Source: Bigelowiella natans CCMP2755
Taxonomy: Eukaryota > Cercozoa > Chlorarachniophyceae
Assembly (NCBI GenBank): GCA_000320545.1
Contig: ADNK01001990.1
Location: 1 to 48,534, forward strand
DNA length: 48,534 nucleotides
Reading direction: 5' to 3'
The first letter of the stretch is position 1. Each line of letters opens with the position of its first letter. Below, in pieces: positions 23,990-35,807 of this stretch. The translations under genes and the position numbers were made by a program. A model generated the notes under the pieces. It was not told where the DNA came from and did not search any database. It saw only the letters and a list, made by a program, of their open reading frames with translations.

Positions 23990-24902
23990 ATTGTGAGCTA
24001 GAAGAATTAGAACTCACAAGCTATGGTAAAACAATTTACCAAGTATCCATTTATGTGAGTGCTCCAAGTGTAGGTGGAAGTCTTATTGCACCTTATTCGA
24101 CCTGTTAGGGCGATTAATGATAACATATATTCAAGTGACAACCATGCATGCATTGTGCTACACTTGCAGAAGTACGGTGACTGTAAACGTATACACATAC
24201 CAGCATCGTGCTATGCACGAGACTACGATGTTTGTTACCAGCTGTTAGCTCTAGAGCTAGCGTCAGAGCGTTTCAATGACACTAGTTGCTAGCGCTTAAT
24301 TCCAAGGCTGCTACAATCTTACACACCTCTAGACCTGTACGTGCGTACACGCGACTAGTTTGCGTGAATGTTGCTACGTACAAGCTAGTCCCTCACGTGT
24401 GTGCTAGCTAGCGCGCGAAGCGATCGCGCAGTGCACGCACGTAACATTGCAATGACAAGCCACCACGATGCTGCTAGCAGTTGAGCTTTTTCTAAATTTA
24501 ATCTGTGCTTGTTTGTTGCTGCACATTGTCAACATAATGACTGCTTATATGCATAATATGCTATAGCACAACTACAGACACAGTGTTCACAATGTGTGCG
24601 ATGATAGCATCATGCAACAATAGCAGCATTGTTTTTTATCCTATCTTCATACAGTCGGTGACATGCTCGTGCCTAGCTCTATAGAGCTAGTTATAGCCGC
24701 TGAAATATGCCACTTCTCGTCGGCCATCTCAGCTTGTCAGACCTGCACATACATAATAAGCCCAGCAAGGCTATGTGTAGATATTTAATTTATTCACATC
24801 CGTCTCACAAGTATGTGTACACAGTGAGACGATAGTCCTCGCTCTCTAGACATATGTACAAGCCGTAACACCGCCTATAGCTTACGTTGGATACGATTCT
24901 GG
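23990..24902. other. Tail-to-tail spacer rich in self-complementary words
   Basis: No gene seen. It is the clearest example of the style: 24290-24430 contains at least six CTAG, several GTAC and ACGT, GCTAGCTAGCGCGC and CGATCGCGC. It lies between the 3' ends of AP-1 sigma (+) and the C2 protein (-). Confidence 0.65.
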
Positions 24903-27220
24903 TTAAGTAACGCTCGGATCATATTCAGTCTTCCAAGTTTCCTTAAACTTTCTCTTCTCAATTTCTGTAGATCTTTCCAAAAAGTTTTTGTTCATTCTGG
25001 ATCGGTCTTCATTCTTTGTCTGTAGCCTCCGTACCGCGGCAAGTCCTTCCGCACGTCTTCGCTCTGACATCGAAACGCGAAGTTTTTGCATTAATTCGGC
25101 GATCTTCCGGACCTTTTTTGCTTCTTCCTGGAGGTCATCTTCTACCGATTCAGCCTTTTTTGCTGCCGCTTCGATACGTTTCTTCGTCTGTTTTGTGGCA
25201 TCTAGGATCCGCTGACATCAAGTACATCCATTGTAAATTAACACCGCATACATCGTTTGTTATGAAATATCATATGGGCTTCAGATTCGTTAGAGCACAC
25301 GTGCATAGCATGTACCTGCTTGTTCCGCTGTCTGAAGGCTTCTTTTTCCTCCTCCTCTTTTTCTTTAATCCAACTTTCTAAATCCCCGACGAATAATTCA
25401 ATGTTTTCAGATTCATCTTCTTGAATGTCCTGTCCAAAAGTTTATGTGTGAGGCAGCCTCTTTAGCTGATGAGGCACTGATCGATTTACGACCTGGGTCT
25501 TAAGTTCTCCATGGTTATAATAACGGATGTTGAGTGTCTTTTGCGCCAAAGGGCAAGGATCACAGGCAAATACGAATCTCATCTCTGCCCCTCCAGCCCA
25601 TTTGAACATGCCATTCTTATCGACGATCTTACGGCATACCTGTATGATAGTAACTGTGATATTCGTCCCTCCCTTCTCTCTTTCTCTCCCTATCTCTCCT
25701 ACTCGTCTTTGTTGCTTGTGTTCTTCAGTAAGAGCTCTTTGAATATGTAGCGTCTTACCGATGTGACGTCGACCGACTCGCTCTTGCAACCATAAAAGGC
25801 GCTAACAATCCCTACCGTGCAACCCTTTGGGTATGATACAAGCTTCGGATAGCCTCCTCTCCCTTTCCAGTCTTCATTTTATTAAAAGTCAGAAAAAATT
25901 CTTTAAGGTCATGTGTATCTTATCCCGCAGGAGACATGGTTCAAAAAGCTGGGCTACCTGTTTGCAAGAGGAAGCGACCTTGAGCGATGTTGCTCTTCTT
26001 ATTTGCAAACAGGTCCCACCATTTCTTCCTGTGGGACAGGAGAACAGAGATCGGAAGGGTCGTCGTTCCGAGAAACGTATCCTTTAGCATGCCCTGATGT
26101 AACATTTCGATGCAAGCATCCTTGTCGTCTTTTTCTCGTTTCACATTCAAGATTCGACAACTTTGTCTCTCCGATGATGGGTGGCATATTAAGTACATAA
26201 CCCTCAGACACTCAGACTCCTATCCACGCACCTTTTCGTATAGATCGATCTGCAGCTGTTGTGTGGGAGAGTTGTCAGCGGCGCGCACATCAAAGGAGAG
26301 CGTTTGACCCCACTCCGGTGTTTTGCTTGAGCTTTTGTGTGTTGTCGTCGATTTGTTCATTCCCACAAGTTGGGCCTGTTCAAGATATTGCATGCACATG
26401 AAAGTATGATTGAATCGGCATTGTCAGAAGTCACTTACGTAGCAGTAGGTCTCCTGAGCCGGTCTAGTAAGTTCAGCTCTATCAAAGGTCAGAGATAACG
26501 TTCCGTTGTACCTCGAGAATACCCAATCGGGCTCCCCCGAGAGAGATATTTTTACTCGAAGTGAACCTTAGATTCAAAGCCAAAAAATACGGTTGCGAAC
26601 TGGACGCCGAGTTCATCGATATACCTCCATAATTGAGCTTGAGGGTTAGAAGCTGAGGCCAACGAGAGAGTTTATCCTTTTCGGCGGAAACTGATACTTG
26701 CCCGAGTTTGTCGTCTGCTGACCCGAACTGAAATAATGGCGATAATAGAGTACGGCATGTCATCCAGAAATATCATATTAAGCGCGAGAATAATCTTGGA
26801 AGGATCCCGAATTTTCACATACATCCCAGTCCCAGATGAAGAAATCGATTGAATATAAACTCTTGCACTCCGTTTCAAAGGTCTGGTTCCATTCTAAAAA
26901 TAACAGCCATAAATCCCTGTGACTCTTTTCGCCCATCAATTCGAACCTGGATTCAGCGTCTTCTTGATTGTTCGTGTCTTGAAAGTTGCAACTTTAACCT
27001 CCGGGGAAGCCATAGCAACAACCTCCACGTAAGGATCAGAAAGACCATTTTTATCTCCTGCGGGGAGGTTCGAGCCGTCCAACACCTCAATTCGAAGCAT
27101 GTTGTCCCTTTTCTGCGAATGGGGCTGAGTATCCCAATATCTGGCATTGTTCATCATGTCCATGTCGCATAGAGAGAATCCATGCCGTTTAGAGAGACCA
27201 TACCGATAATTATGCTGCAT
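24903..27220 (-). CDS. Tandem C2-domain protein with C-terminal coiled coil
   Basis: Probable calcium- or lipid-binding protein. Exons in coding order: 26947-27220, 26823-26893, 26625-26727, 26439-26554, 26232-26375, 25979-~26170, 25759-25801, 25493-25639, 25316-25429 and 24903-25211. The first five and the last three are in phase; around 25759 the frame is not certain. The start is the first ATG (MQHNYRYGLSK). The first C2 domain has LRIEVLDGSNLPAGDKNG, LSDPYVEV, PEWNQTFE and FFIWDWD; the Asp residues of its loops fit Ca2+ binding. A second C2 follows: AELTRPAQETYCY, PEWGQTLSFDV, QLQIDLYEK and KDTFLGTTTLPISVLL. Downstream is a cysteine-containing segment (MFKWAGGAEMRFVFACDPCP), then a long charged coiled coil from ESWIKEKEEEEKEAF to the stop. 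The start lies 103 bp from the divergent Ras gene. Confidence 0.85.
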
Positions 27221-27323
27221 ATTTACTGGAAATAGGACGTGCGACAACTAAAATTTATTAGTCGCCCAGTCATATTCAAACAACAATGCCTGCCTCAAAA
27301 CCCGCTGGCTCGAGTTCAGAGTG
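27221..27323. promoter_or_regulatory. 103-bp bidirectional promoter region
   Basis: Only 103 bp lie between the start codons of the C2 protein (-) and the Ras GTPase (+), so promoter elements and 5' UTRs are shared or overlap. No TATA box is evident. Confidence 0.55.
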
Positions 27324-28229
27324 ATGGCAGAACAAGGAGAAAGAAAAGAAGATGGCACCAAGAAGCTCGAGTTCAAGCTGGCTGTGATGGGATCTGGAGC
27401 GGTGAGAAACACTCTTTGTAATGTGGGGTTCTTCGCGATGCGGGCAGAAATCGAGCTTGCATAGGTGGAACTGACGTGTTTTTCCCGAAAAGGTGGGAAA
27501 GTCAGCTTTAACCATTCGAATGGTGGACGACACCCAGTTTATTGAGGTTCTGATTGATTTGTCCGGTCATGAAAATCATACGCATGTGTGTGTATACAAC
27601 ATGCGCACATACGTCTTAGGGGTACGATCCAACAATCGAAGATAGCTTTCGCACCCAGACTGTCATTGACAGAGAGGCAGCTATCCTAGACATTCTAGAC
27701 ACCGCTGGGCAATCAGAGTTTGAAAGTCTCACGGATTCATGGATAAGAGATGGAGAAGGGTTCGTAGTTAACCAAAATTTCATATAGATATAGATTTAAA
27801 GAAAAGGAATTTCTGCCTCTTTTTTCGGTGAGATCACGTCTAATTCGACATATTCACATCATTTGCAGATTTATACTCGTCTTCGCAATTAATAACAAAG
27901 TATCATTCAACAAAATTTCTTTGTTGAGGGAGAAGATTTTAAGGAGTAAGGACTCAAGAACAGTTCCGATGGTCTTAGTGGGCAATAAATGCGACCTTGT
28001 CCAGGATAGAATAGTATCTGAGAAGGAAGCGAATGCTTTGGCAAAAGAATTTGGCTGTAGATATTTAGAAACATCTGCTAAAGAGGACATAAATTGCAAG
28101 GAGCCTTTTCATCATATAGTGAGAATTATAAGACACAAATTTGTATCGGGTCAAGTAGACGAAGAACCAGAAAGTCCGACTCGACCTACAAGACGTAGAG
28201 GTTTAAGGTCACTTTGCGTGATTTTGTAG
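27324..28229 (+). CDS. Ras-family small GTPase, prenylated
   Basis: GTP-binding molecular switch. Exons 27324-27401, 27493-27546, 27620-27759 and 27869-28229 join in phase for 210 aa. G1 is [15 protein letters not shown], split by the first intron after Ala. The effector region is [11 protein letters not shown]3 is LDTAGQSEF with the catalytic Gln present, G4 is LVGNKCDL and G5 is ETSAK. The C-terminus has a basic stretch ([10 protein letters not shown]) and a CaaX box, CVIL; Leu at the last position predicts geranylgeranylation. The switch-II segment ([11 protein letters not shown]) differs from classic Ras (EEYSAMRDQYM), so this may be a Rap/Ras-like subfamily rather than a direct Ras orthologue. 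An AATAAA lies at 28345-28350, 116 nt past the stop. Confidence 0.95.
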
Positions 28230-28680
28230 CTATAATGTAAAGGAAGATACTTACTTATCATGTATAGAGCAAGCTTGCAGTTTATGCACAAAGAAACAGA
28301 GAATGACTTGTAAATGTATTGAATCCTAGATTTTGTACAAAATTAATAAAAGAAAAGCTAAAATTTGATGGCGCAGCATTCATGCTGTGCTTACCTACAT
28401 ATTTGAGCGCACTGTATTTTAAAGTTCAGGTATGATATGTTATCTTTGGTAACGTGCAATCTTCAGTAAGGAAACGAAAACCCCTGCAGCTGCGGACTGC
28501 ATGTAGCATTTGGCAGGCTAACCGCTAGACCGGGGTGCGTACCAAATCCAGGAAGCATAGCAAATAATACATTACAAGGCTTAATTCTTGCATTTAGGAT
28601 TGATAATTGTTTTAATTAATCGTTAAAGTTACAAATAGGTTTTGGAATTTTGTATCTCTATTACTGTGCATTCATGCAAA
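28230..28680. other. Tail-to-tail spacer of Ras and BCS1-like genes
   Basis: 451 bp, AT-rich, with no gene seen. It holds the Ras polyadenylation region. It has fewer self-complementary words than the other convergent spacers. Confidence 0.55.
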
Positions 28681-30234
28681 TCATTTGCTACTCTTGTTCT
28701 GCATAGTTTTGAGTTTCTGTATCGCTCTATGCAGCCTGATGCGATCACCTCGTGGGCGCAAGTTGTCGTTTGTCATCATATCCATGTTATATTCGAGTAG
28801 CATAGAACCGTCAAGATCCTCCTTTTTGAGGAAATGTGAAATCTTGTGGTTCAACTCCTTGTTCTCTTTGGCCCACCTGACTACATGTTTCGACGTCCAT
28901 TCTGTAGGATTGTCAGGAAGCCTTGGAGTTTCCTTCTCCTTCTTTATATTCGACTCTTCCTCGGCAATCTTTTTTGCTTTCTCCACATTCGGAGGTTTTT
29001 CTCCCTTAGCAAGGAGCACAATATTGCCGTCCACAATGCACAGACCGTCTACCACCTCCTTGGCGGTACTCTTCCGGTGAATGATGAAGTGATTCTGGAG
29101 GGATGCCATCGAAAGGCATTTCACCTCTGTCAGCAACTTAGCAAAGCGCTCAGCCTCTTCCTCCTTTCCGGGGTAGAAACGCAAGAACATTGCCTTGGTT
29201 TGTGCTTGACTGGCGTGATTAAGCTCCACACTGAGATCACATCTCCCAGCACGAGTCAAGGCAGAGTCCAGCCGGTCTGGAAAGTTAGTTGTCATCACGA
29301 TGATCTGACCGTTTGGACTTCCTATCCCGTCTATGCCGTTAAGAAGTCCTGAAAAGGTGAGAGGGCACTGAGTATTTAAAGTTTTTCGGTCCTTGCCGAA
29401 CAAGGCGTCGATGTCCTCTATGGCGATGAGGGCGTTTTTTGGAGCCAACTCTATTGCCTTTTTGAATGATTCATCGGTGCAGTTTGAATCAGAAGGCTGA
29501 AGGAAGCACAGAGCACGATCGAAATGGGACGCGATAGCTCGGATGGTGGAACTCTTTCCCGTTCCTGGTGGGCCGTACAGCATGTAGCATCTTTTGTACG
29601 GAATGCCATGCTGATAGTACCACTTTTTAGCTTTCTTAAAATCTCCGATGTCCTCGACAATCATTTCCATTTTTTTTTTGTCAAGAATGATGGTAGAAAT
29701 AGGCCTCTTGAGCTGTCGCCTCTCTTGCTTCCAGTATTGGTATCGAGTATGCCACGTGTACACGCGGATTGTCTGCGTGTCAGGGCACTTATTGGCCTCC
29801 TCTATGGCATGATCGATAAAATTTTGAAGCACGCCCTGTTTATTCTTACCCTGGACGGCAAGGGTAAGAAATTGGTAAATTTGAGCTCCGCAATTTGTGC
29901 CAACCGGAGGTCCAACAGCTCTCAATGCAATGAAGATTTTTGAGTCCTCCCATTTCGTGGTATGTACTCCCATTCCTGGAGTAAGTCGGACTGTGCTAAC
30001 CTTTTCCTTCTTCTCCTCGTCTCCTCCCCAGTCCTCTCTTGTTGCATTGTTATTCAGTATTTCGAAGCTTGTACCAGCAGCCAATTCCTTCTCATGTAAA
30101 GGGGCAAAACTAAGAACTGCATCAAAGGCTGGGGTGCCTTTATGTACGGTGAGGATAGTGCAGTCGTTTTCCCTCAGCTCTCCTTCGAACACAGCTACGC
30201 TGGAGATGGCCTTGGTGAGAAGATTTGACGTCAT
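28681..30234 (-). CDS. BCS1-like AAA ATPase with C-terminal SAM domain
   Basis: Intronless 517-aa ATPase, in contrast to all its neighbours. Residues ~1-200 resemble the BCS1 N-terminal region (KWEDSKIFIALRAVG, then VYTWHTRYQYWKQERRQLKR and PISTIILDKKKMEMIVEDIG). The AAA module follows: YGPPGTGKSSTIRAIASHF (Walker A), ALIAIEDIDALFGKD (Walker B), FSGLLNGIDGIGSPNGQIIV, MTTNFPDRLDSALTRAGRCD (sensor 1 and arginine finger). The usual mitochondrial BCS1 N-terminal membrane helix is not evident, so it may not be the Rieske-protein translocase. After a charged linker, the last ~65 residues form a SAM domain (WTSKHVVRWAKENKELN, LKKEDLDGSMLLEY, GDRIRLHRAIQKL), an interaction module. Substrate and location unknown. 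Head to head with Rrp5. Confidence 0.95.
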   Translation of the reverse strand: MTSNLLTKAISSVAVFEGELRENDCTILTVHKGTPAFDAVLSFAPLHEKELAAGTSFEILNNNATREDWGGDEEKKEKVSTVRLTPGMGVHTTKWEDSKIFIALRAVGPPVGTNCGAQIYQFLTLAVQGKNKQGVLQNFIDHAIEEANKCPDTQTIRVYTWHTRYQYWKQERRQLKRPISTIILDKKKMEMIVEDIGDFKKAKKWYYQHGIPYKRCYMLYGPPGTGKSSTIRAIASHFDRALCFLQPSDSNCTDESFKKAIELAPKNALIAIEDIDALFGKDRKTLNTQCPLTFSGLLNGIDGIGSPNGQIIVMTTNFPDRLDSALTRAGRCDLSVELNHASQAQTKAMFLRFYPGKEEEAERFAKLLTEVKCLSMASLQNHFIIHRKSTAKEVVDGLCIVDGNIVLLAKGEKPPNVEKAKKIAEEESNIKKEKETPRLPDNPTEWTSKHVVRWAKENKELNHKISHFLKKEDLDGSMLLEYNMDMMTNDNLRPRGDRIRLHRAIQKLKTMQNKSSK

Positions 30235-30791
30235 GGTGTTTCGATTTTGGGTTCTAGTTTCTCCGTTCGCGATCTACGTTATGAGGTGAATAATGCATCC
30301 TCCTCGGATCCAGGAAGGGCGGAAAAACTTGCGAACAGGAAAATAAACATGCGATTTCTGATAAGCGTCATCCAAATCTACGTGGAAACGCAGAAAATCG
30401 GGTTCTCGAACGCTCGAACGCCCCTGGATCAGTCTGCGAAGTTTCCGACAGCCAGTCAGATTTGCCAAATGTTTCCTGTTCAATTTACGGATATTCAATG
30501 GAGAAACTCCGAGAATCTCCAAATGGAACTCCTCCAGGAAATACGACAAGCCTCGCCACTTTCTGGTTATGATCGGAGTTTTTTTCTGCCGAGATTCGGG
30601 TCAGCGATACGAAGGGCAAACTACGACCGCTCGCTCTGAAACGTTTACGAAAACCAGGTTGATTTTGCTATTGCGACACGAAATATACGATGTCATACAA
30701 TAGAATCTTCGGCTTTTCTGGTGGGTAAGAGACAAGGAATCTGTCTTATTTGGAGCTGTACCTCTGGGTGAGGTTGCAAGCACGTGGGAAG
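30235..30791. promoter_or_regulatory. Head-to-head spacer of BCS1-like and Rrp5 genes
   Basis: 557 bp between divergent start codons. A plus-strand frame at 30247-30639 begins without an ATG and has no family match or donor, so I treat the stretch as promoter and 5' UTR sequence. Confidence 0.5.
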
Positions 30792-33533
30792 ATGGCTTCT
30801 TTCATCCGCGGCGAACTTGACGCGAAGGGAGAGGGCGGAAAGAAGGGCAAGGAGATACGGAATCTTTTTGGGTCGAAAGGAAAATCTTCGCTGAAAAGCA
30901 AGAAGAAGAAGACCCCTCGAAAGCGCAGCGCACCTTCCCCAGGTAACTTCTTCACTTAGTGGCTCAGTTTCGAGTCTCACCATTCAATGTGGTAGGTGGC
31001 GCGAACAAAAAACGAAGGAAGTCGAGCCGGATAGACGGTTTATCGCGTAAGTCAATAAATGTTGGCGTGCAAATGATGGGCGCGGTGTCTCGTATAAATG
31101 AGATCGATGTTACGGTCGATCTACCCGGCGGACTCAGGGGATATTTGTCGCTTCGTGAGGTGAATTGCTGCATCATCTTAAGTTATACCTTATTCTTTGA
31201 GTAGAAATGTCATATCAAGATTTTGCGTCCAACTGATGATTGGGGGTGTTCTAAAGAGCAAAATACAATGTGTTGATCTCTTCAGGTGTCGGATTCTGCC
31301 CTGTCTGCAGTCGACGACTATCTTCTACGGGAAGAGAAAATGCAAGCCGAGTTGGGCACAAGTGACGACATGGAGCAAGATGGTGAAGGTGAAGGAAGCA
31401 ACATTCCTCAATTAAGCAAGATGTTCAAGGTGGGGGACATCGTTAATGTGGTGGCAATCAAAGTCGACCAGACAACAAAGCCGACGAGAATAGAGTTATC
31501 GTCACGTGCCTCCCTACTGAACAAAGATTTAGAGGAGGATGACATTCAACCAGGTTTGTGAGCATAGAGTCATAGATATTAATGCATATACAAGTGTCGT
31601 GCTGTGTGCGCGTTTGCGTGTGTGTTGGAACATGTAATTATGCCCAGATGTGTAGAGGGGTAAAAATAGATTAAGGTACAACGTGTAGTTGTCGAATGCC
31701 TGCTGCTTTTCCTCTGTGCTCTATTTATGATCATTATTTCACTATTTCAGGTAAGATAATATATGGGGCGGTGTCCTCAATTGAGGAGCGGGGATGGATA
31801 ATCGACCTTGGGTTGGAAGAGGAGAACCTCAACGGTTTCATGCCGTTCCCTAAAAAATCAAAGAATGACGATAGCAGTAGCACAACGCCCCCCGCGTCTA
31901 AATACGAAATTGGACAACCGCTATACCTGAAAGTCGTCTCGCGAAAAGGGCGGACGCTCCGTCTTGCAGCCTCTCGAAAGCAGCTGCTGAAGGCTCCTCC
32001 TCTTCCAGCGAGTGCAAGGTGGGAGGCGTTGCAACCTGGTGTCTTAGTCGAGCTCCCCCAAAAGGACAAAAAGTCTTCGATAAGTACGCTCGCTGATGGC
32101 GCAAACGGAGTGACTGTTTCCCTCCTGAACAACTCTTTCGAGGGTACGATACACGCTCTCCACACCGCCGCCTACCCCAAGAAGGACACAGACGACGACG
32201 AGACCAAGAACGGCGAGGGGGGGAAGGAGAAGCTACCTTTAGCAAGAATACTATATGTGGATCCTAACCGGCGTAAGATCGGGCTTTCGTGCCTCCCCCA
32301 CCTTCTCGACCTCACAGCGTTGCAGCTGCCCGCGAACCTAGTCCGCGGGGCTGTTGAAAGCGGCGCGCTGGTTGAGTGGGTAGATCATCGTGCTGGAGCG
32401 TTGATACGACTCCCTAGCATGACAAGTAGTAGTAACAGCAGCAGCAGCAGCAGCAGCACTCCCTCGTCCCCCTCCTCCTCTTCAACGGCGGCAGGTCATC
32501 TGACTTGCACAAGGGCATGGGTGCGCAAATCCGAAGTTGCTGAAGAGGAGGTCTCGGTGGTGAAACTGAAGACAGGATCGAAGCATCCTTCTCGTATCTT
32601 GGGTATAAACTACCTCGAGGGATATGCTATTGCGTCTCTCAAGCCTTCTGTTATAGCACGAGAGATACTTGGCTACGACGACGTCCAGGTTCCGCCCCCT
32701 CATGCTAGCTTGCCGATCAACAACGACACGACACTTGCGAATTTTCAACTGATCCATTCCTGTTTCTGCTCCCTCTACATCTAACGCAGGCGGGTATGAT
32801 CATAAAGGGAAAGGTCTTCAAGTTTGGGGACTCTGGTGTGTATTATGCAATCACCGCAATCACCACAATCGTCATACATAGAACACGCCCCCTTTTTCAA
32901 CATCATCTGCCCCCCGTGCGATGATTTCCCAATATTTCCATTCCCCCCCCCCCTATTACCTCGTTCTAATGGCCCTTCGTGATCGTCGTCATCATCGTCG
33001 TCGTCGCGTGCTAATTGTTGTCACAACACGACAGGCGCCATCGTCCAGATAACTCCCGGCGTGCGCGCTCTTATCCCCATGATGCACCTCAGCGATGCCA
33101 ATCTCGACGGCATGCAAGGGGGCGGCAGAAACTCCTCCTCCAGCAAGGCTCAGATCGTAAAACTCAAGAAACGGTTCCAGGCTGGGAGGATGGTCAAGTG
33201 CCGCGTCCTCAGCGTCGAGCCCGGGAAGAAGCGCTGCCTGGCAACGGCGAAGCGCTCGATGGTGAAGTCCTCCGTGCCGGTAGCTCGGTCGTACGACACC
33301 CTGAGGAAGGGCGCTCTATGCACCGGGTTCGTGGCTGCAGTGAAGGCCTGGGGCGTGATCGTCGAGTTCTACAATCACGTGCACGGTGTCCTCCACGCCT
33401 CCAAGCTGAAGCTCGCTGAGGACGAGAAGATCGTCGATATGTTCTACAGAGGACAGGTAGTGCTTGCGCTGGGCTGTGTGCTGCGTGCTGCTGCGCCCTC
33501 TTCTCTGCAATTATATTTATACGATATAAATAA

Positions 33534-33612
<79 letters not shown>

Positions 33613-35765
33613 AGCATCTCACTTAGCGACCAAGAGTTGAGCAAACATTCCCGCCCGGGAGGCCTTCCCCCCCCCCCCCCCCCATCTTCATTGCACATTG
33701 TTTGATAATACCTAATCAGGTCGTGCAGTGTTCCGTGCTGCAATGTGTGCCCTCGAAGCAGCGCTTGCAGCTGGGGCTCGCCATTCACAGTAAGGATGAT
33801 GACGTGCGTCGGAAGGCCATGCGATGCAGGAAGGCGTTCCCACTCGGCACGTGCGTAGACGGTGTCGTCGTAGGCTATCGTATGAAGGTATTATTATTTG
33901 TGGCAGCAACCGTAGTTGCTAGTACTACTACTAGGTTTATAGTAGAAGTAGTAGTAGTAGTAGGAGGAGGAGGAGGAGGAGGGGGAGGAGGAGTAGAAGT
34001 ACTAATAGTTAAGCATACTGCTGATAGCTAACCATCGACGATATGTGTCGTACGATCTGCTGGACAAAATCTCTTCGTAGGAATCAAGCAATGATGCCGA
34101 TGCCGACGACGAGGTCAAAGCAAAGGGCAAGAACGACGGCGACAGCGACAACGACGGCGATAGGGATGCTAGCACCAGTGGGGGGGGCGGGGGCGACGAC
34201 AATACTCAGGGAGAGGAGTCCTTCCAGAAAACACGCTACGAGATCATAGTTCGCCTCACTTTACCGCGGGCTAAGGGCGATAAGGAGGAGGAGGAGGAGG
34301 AGGGGGGCGAGGGCAAGCGAGAAACAGTGGACGCAATTCTCCCCGCAGAGCACCTTTCTGATGATCTACGCCACGCTAGCGCCATGCTACGACTGTACAG
34401 ACAGGAGGGCACAAGGCTGAAGAACCTCCTCGTAGTCGACCACAGGAGGAAGGAAGGCGCGCCTCTGCTTTCCGCAAAGCCCTCCCTCATTTCCGCGGTG
34501 AAGCGGAAGGAGATCCCGTCTCCCCATAATCTAGATCCCCTCTCAGAGGGCGCTCTGATCTGCGGCTACGTCGCAAACGTCACAAGCTTCGGGGTCTTCG
34601 TACGCTTCCTCGGCCAGCTAACGGGATTTGCCCCGCGAAAGCTGATTGGCGACAGCAGCGGATACGTCTCAGAGCCAATGAGGCTGTTCTCAGTTGGCCA
34701 ATCCGTGATGGCGCTGGTTAAGTCGCTGGAGGAAAATAAGGACGGTGGCAGCAGCAAGAAGACGAAAAAGAAGAGGAAGGACAACGACACCGACGACGGC
34801 ATGGCAGCAGCAGCCTCGAGAGCACCTGCCTGGAAGAAGCTCAGAATTCAGGTTGTATCATCAATGAGGCCAACAATGGGAGGGGTAGACAGACGTATAG
34901 ATGGCGGCAGTTGTTGCGACACACGCCTTTATATAGATCGTCGATTCTGCCATTTGCGAATCTCTTTTGTCATCACCTTCACCATCATCGATGCTTCTCT
35001 GAGATAGTATCAACCCAAAGCTCAGGCGCTTTGTTGCGAATGCTGGCAATTTCCCCTCCATTATTTGTGATGAATCCCTCCCTCTCTTCCCCATCACCTC
35101 TACCCGCCGTTGCTGTTCTTTCATCATCCGTAGGTTTCCCTCCGAGCATCAGACACGGTACTCTCCAAGCGCCAGGCTCGCATGCATGTCAGGAACTGGT
35201 TCAAGGAGAAGCACATGATTGACCGCTACATGGCCGAAAAGGCAGCTGCTGCAGCATCTAAGAGTGCTGCCAGTAGCGGGGGGGGTGAAGGAAAGGAGGG
35301 CTCCGCGGAGTGTCTTAGGTGGGATTTGATATGCTATTTGTAGCTTTGCGTATAACCAATAGCAAGTGAAGCGAGAGAGAGTACATGGAAGATCTGTGAA
35401 AATTAAGAGAAAGGAACATGAGAGTCGGGAGCAATTCGAAATGCTGAATTCTCGTTGTCAATGTGTATTTGGCGGGCGCCTTGGGTTGTTAATTTGCAGG
35501 TCCTTCACGTACGGCGGTGTTGTGATCGGAGAGATAACACGGGTCGCCGCCAGCGCTGTGGTATTGCGGTTCCATGGGTCTCTCGGCGTGAAAGGGGTAG
35601 CCCTTCTGAATGCTGCTGCCGGTGATGAAGAGGATGGTGACGACGGGAAGAAGGCAGCGGCGAAGAAGAAGAAGAGGAAATTGAAGAAGAGGTTCCAAGT
35701 GGGAGCCAAGGTTCGCTGCCGTGTGCTGGATGTCGATCCTATAAAGGTATGGCCTGTTTGTTTAG

Positions 35766-35807
<42 letters not shown>

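Noticed and set aside
28490-28560. tRNA-like string on the minus strand (ggtctagcggttagc)
   Set aside because: It resembles a D-arm, but no matching acceptor stem, anticodon loop or TTCGAAT-type T-loop follows.
30247-30639. Plus-strand 130-aa frame next to the BCS1-like start
   Set aside because: No ATG at its start, no family resemblance and no matching splice sites. It lies in the presumed promoter/5' UTR region.
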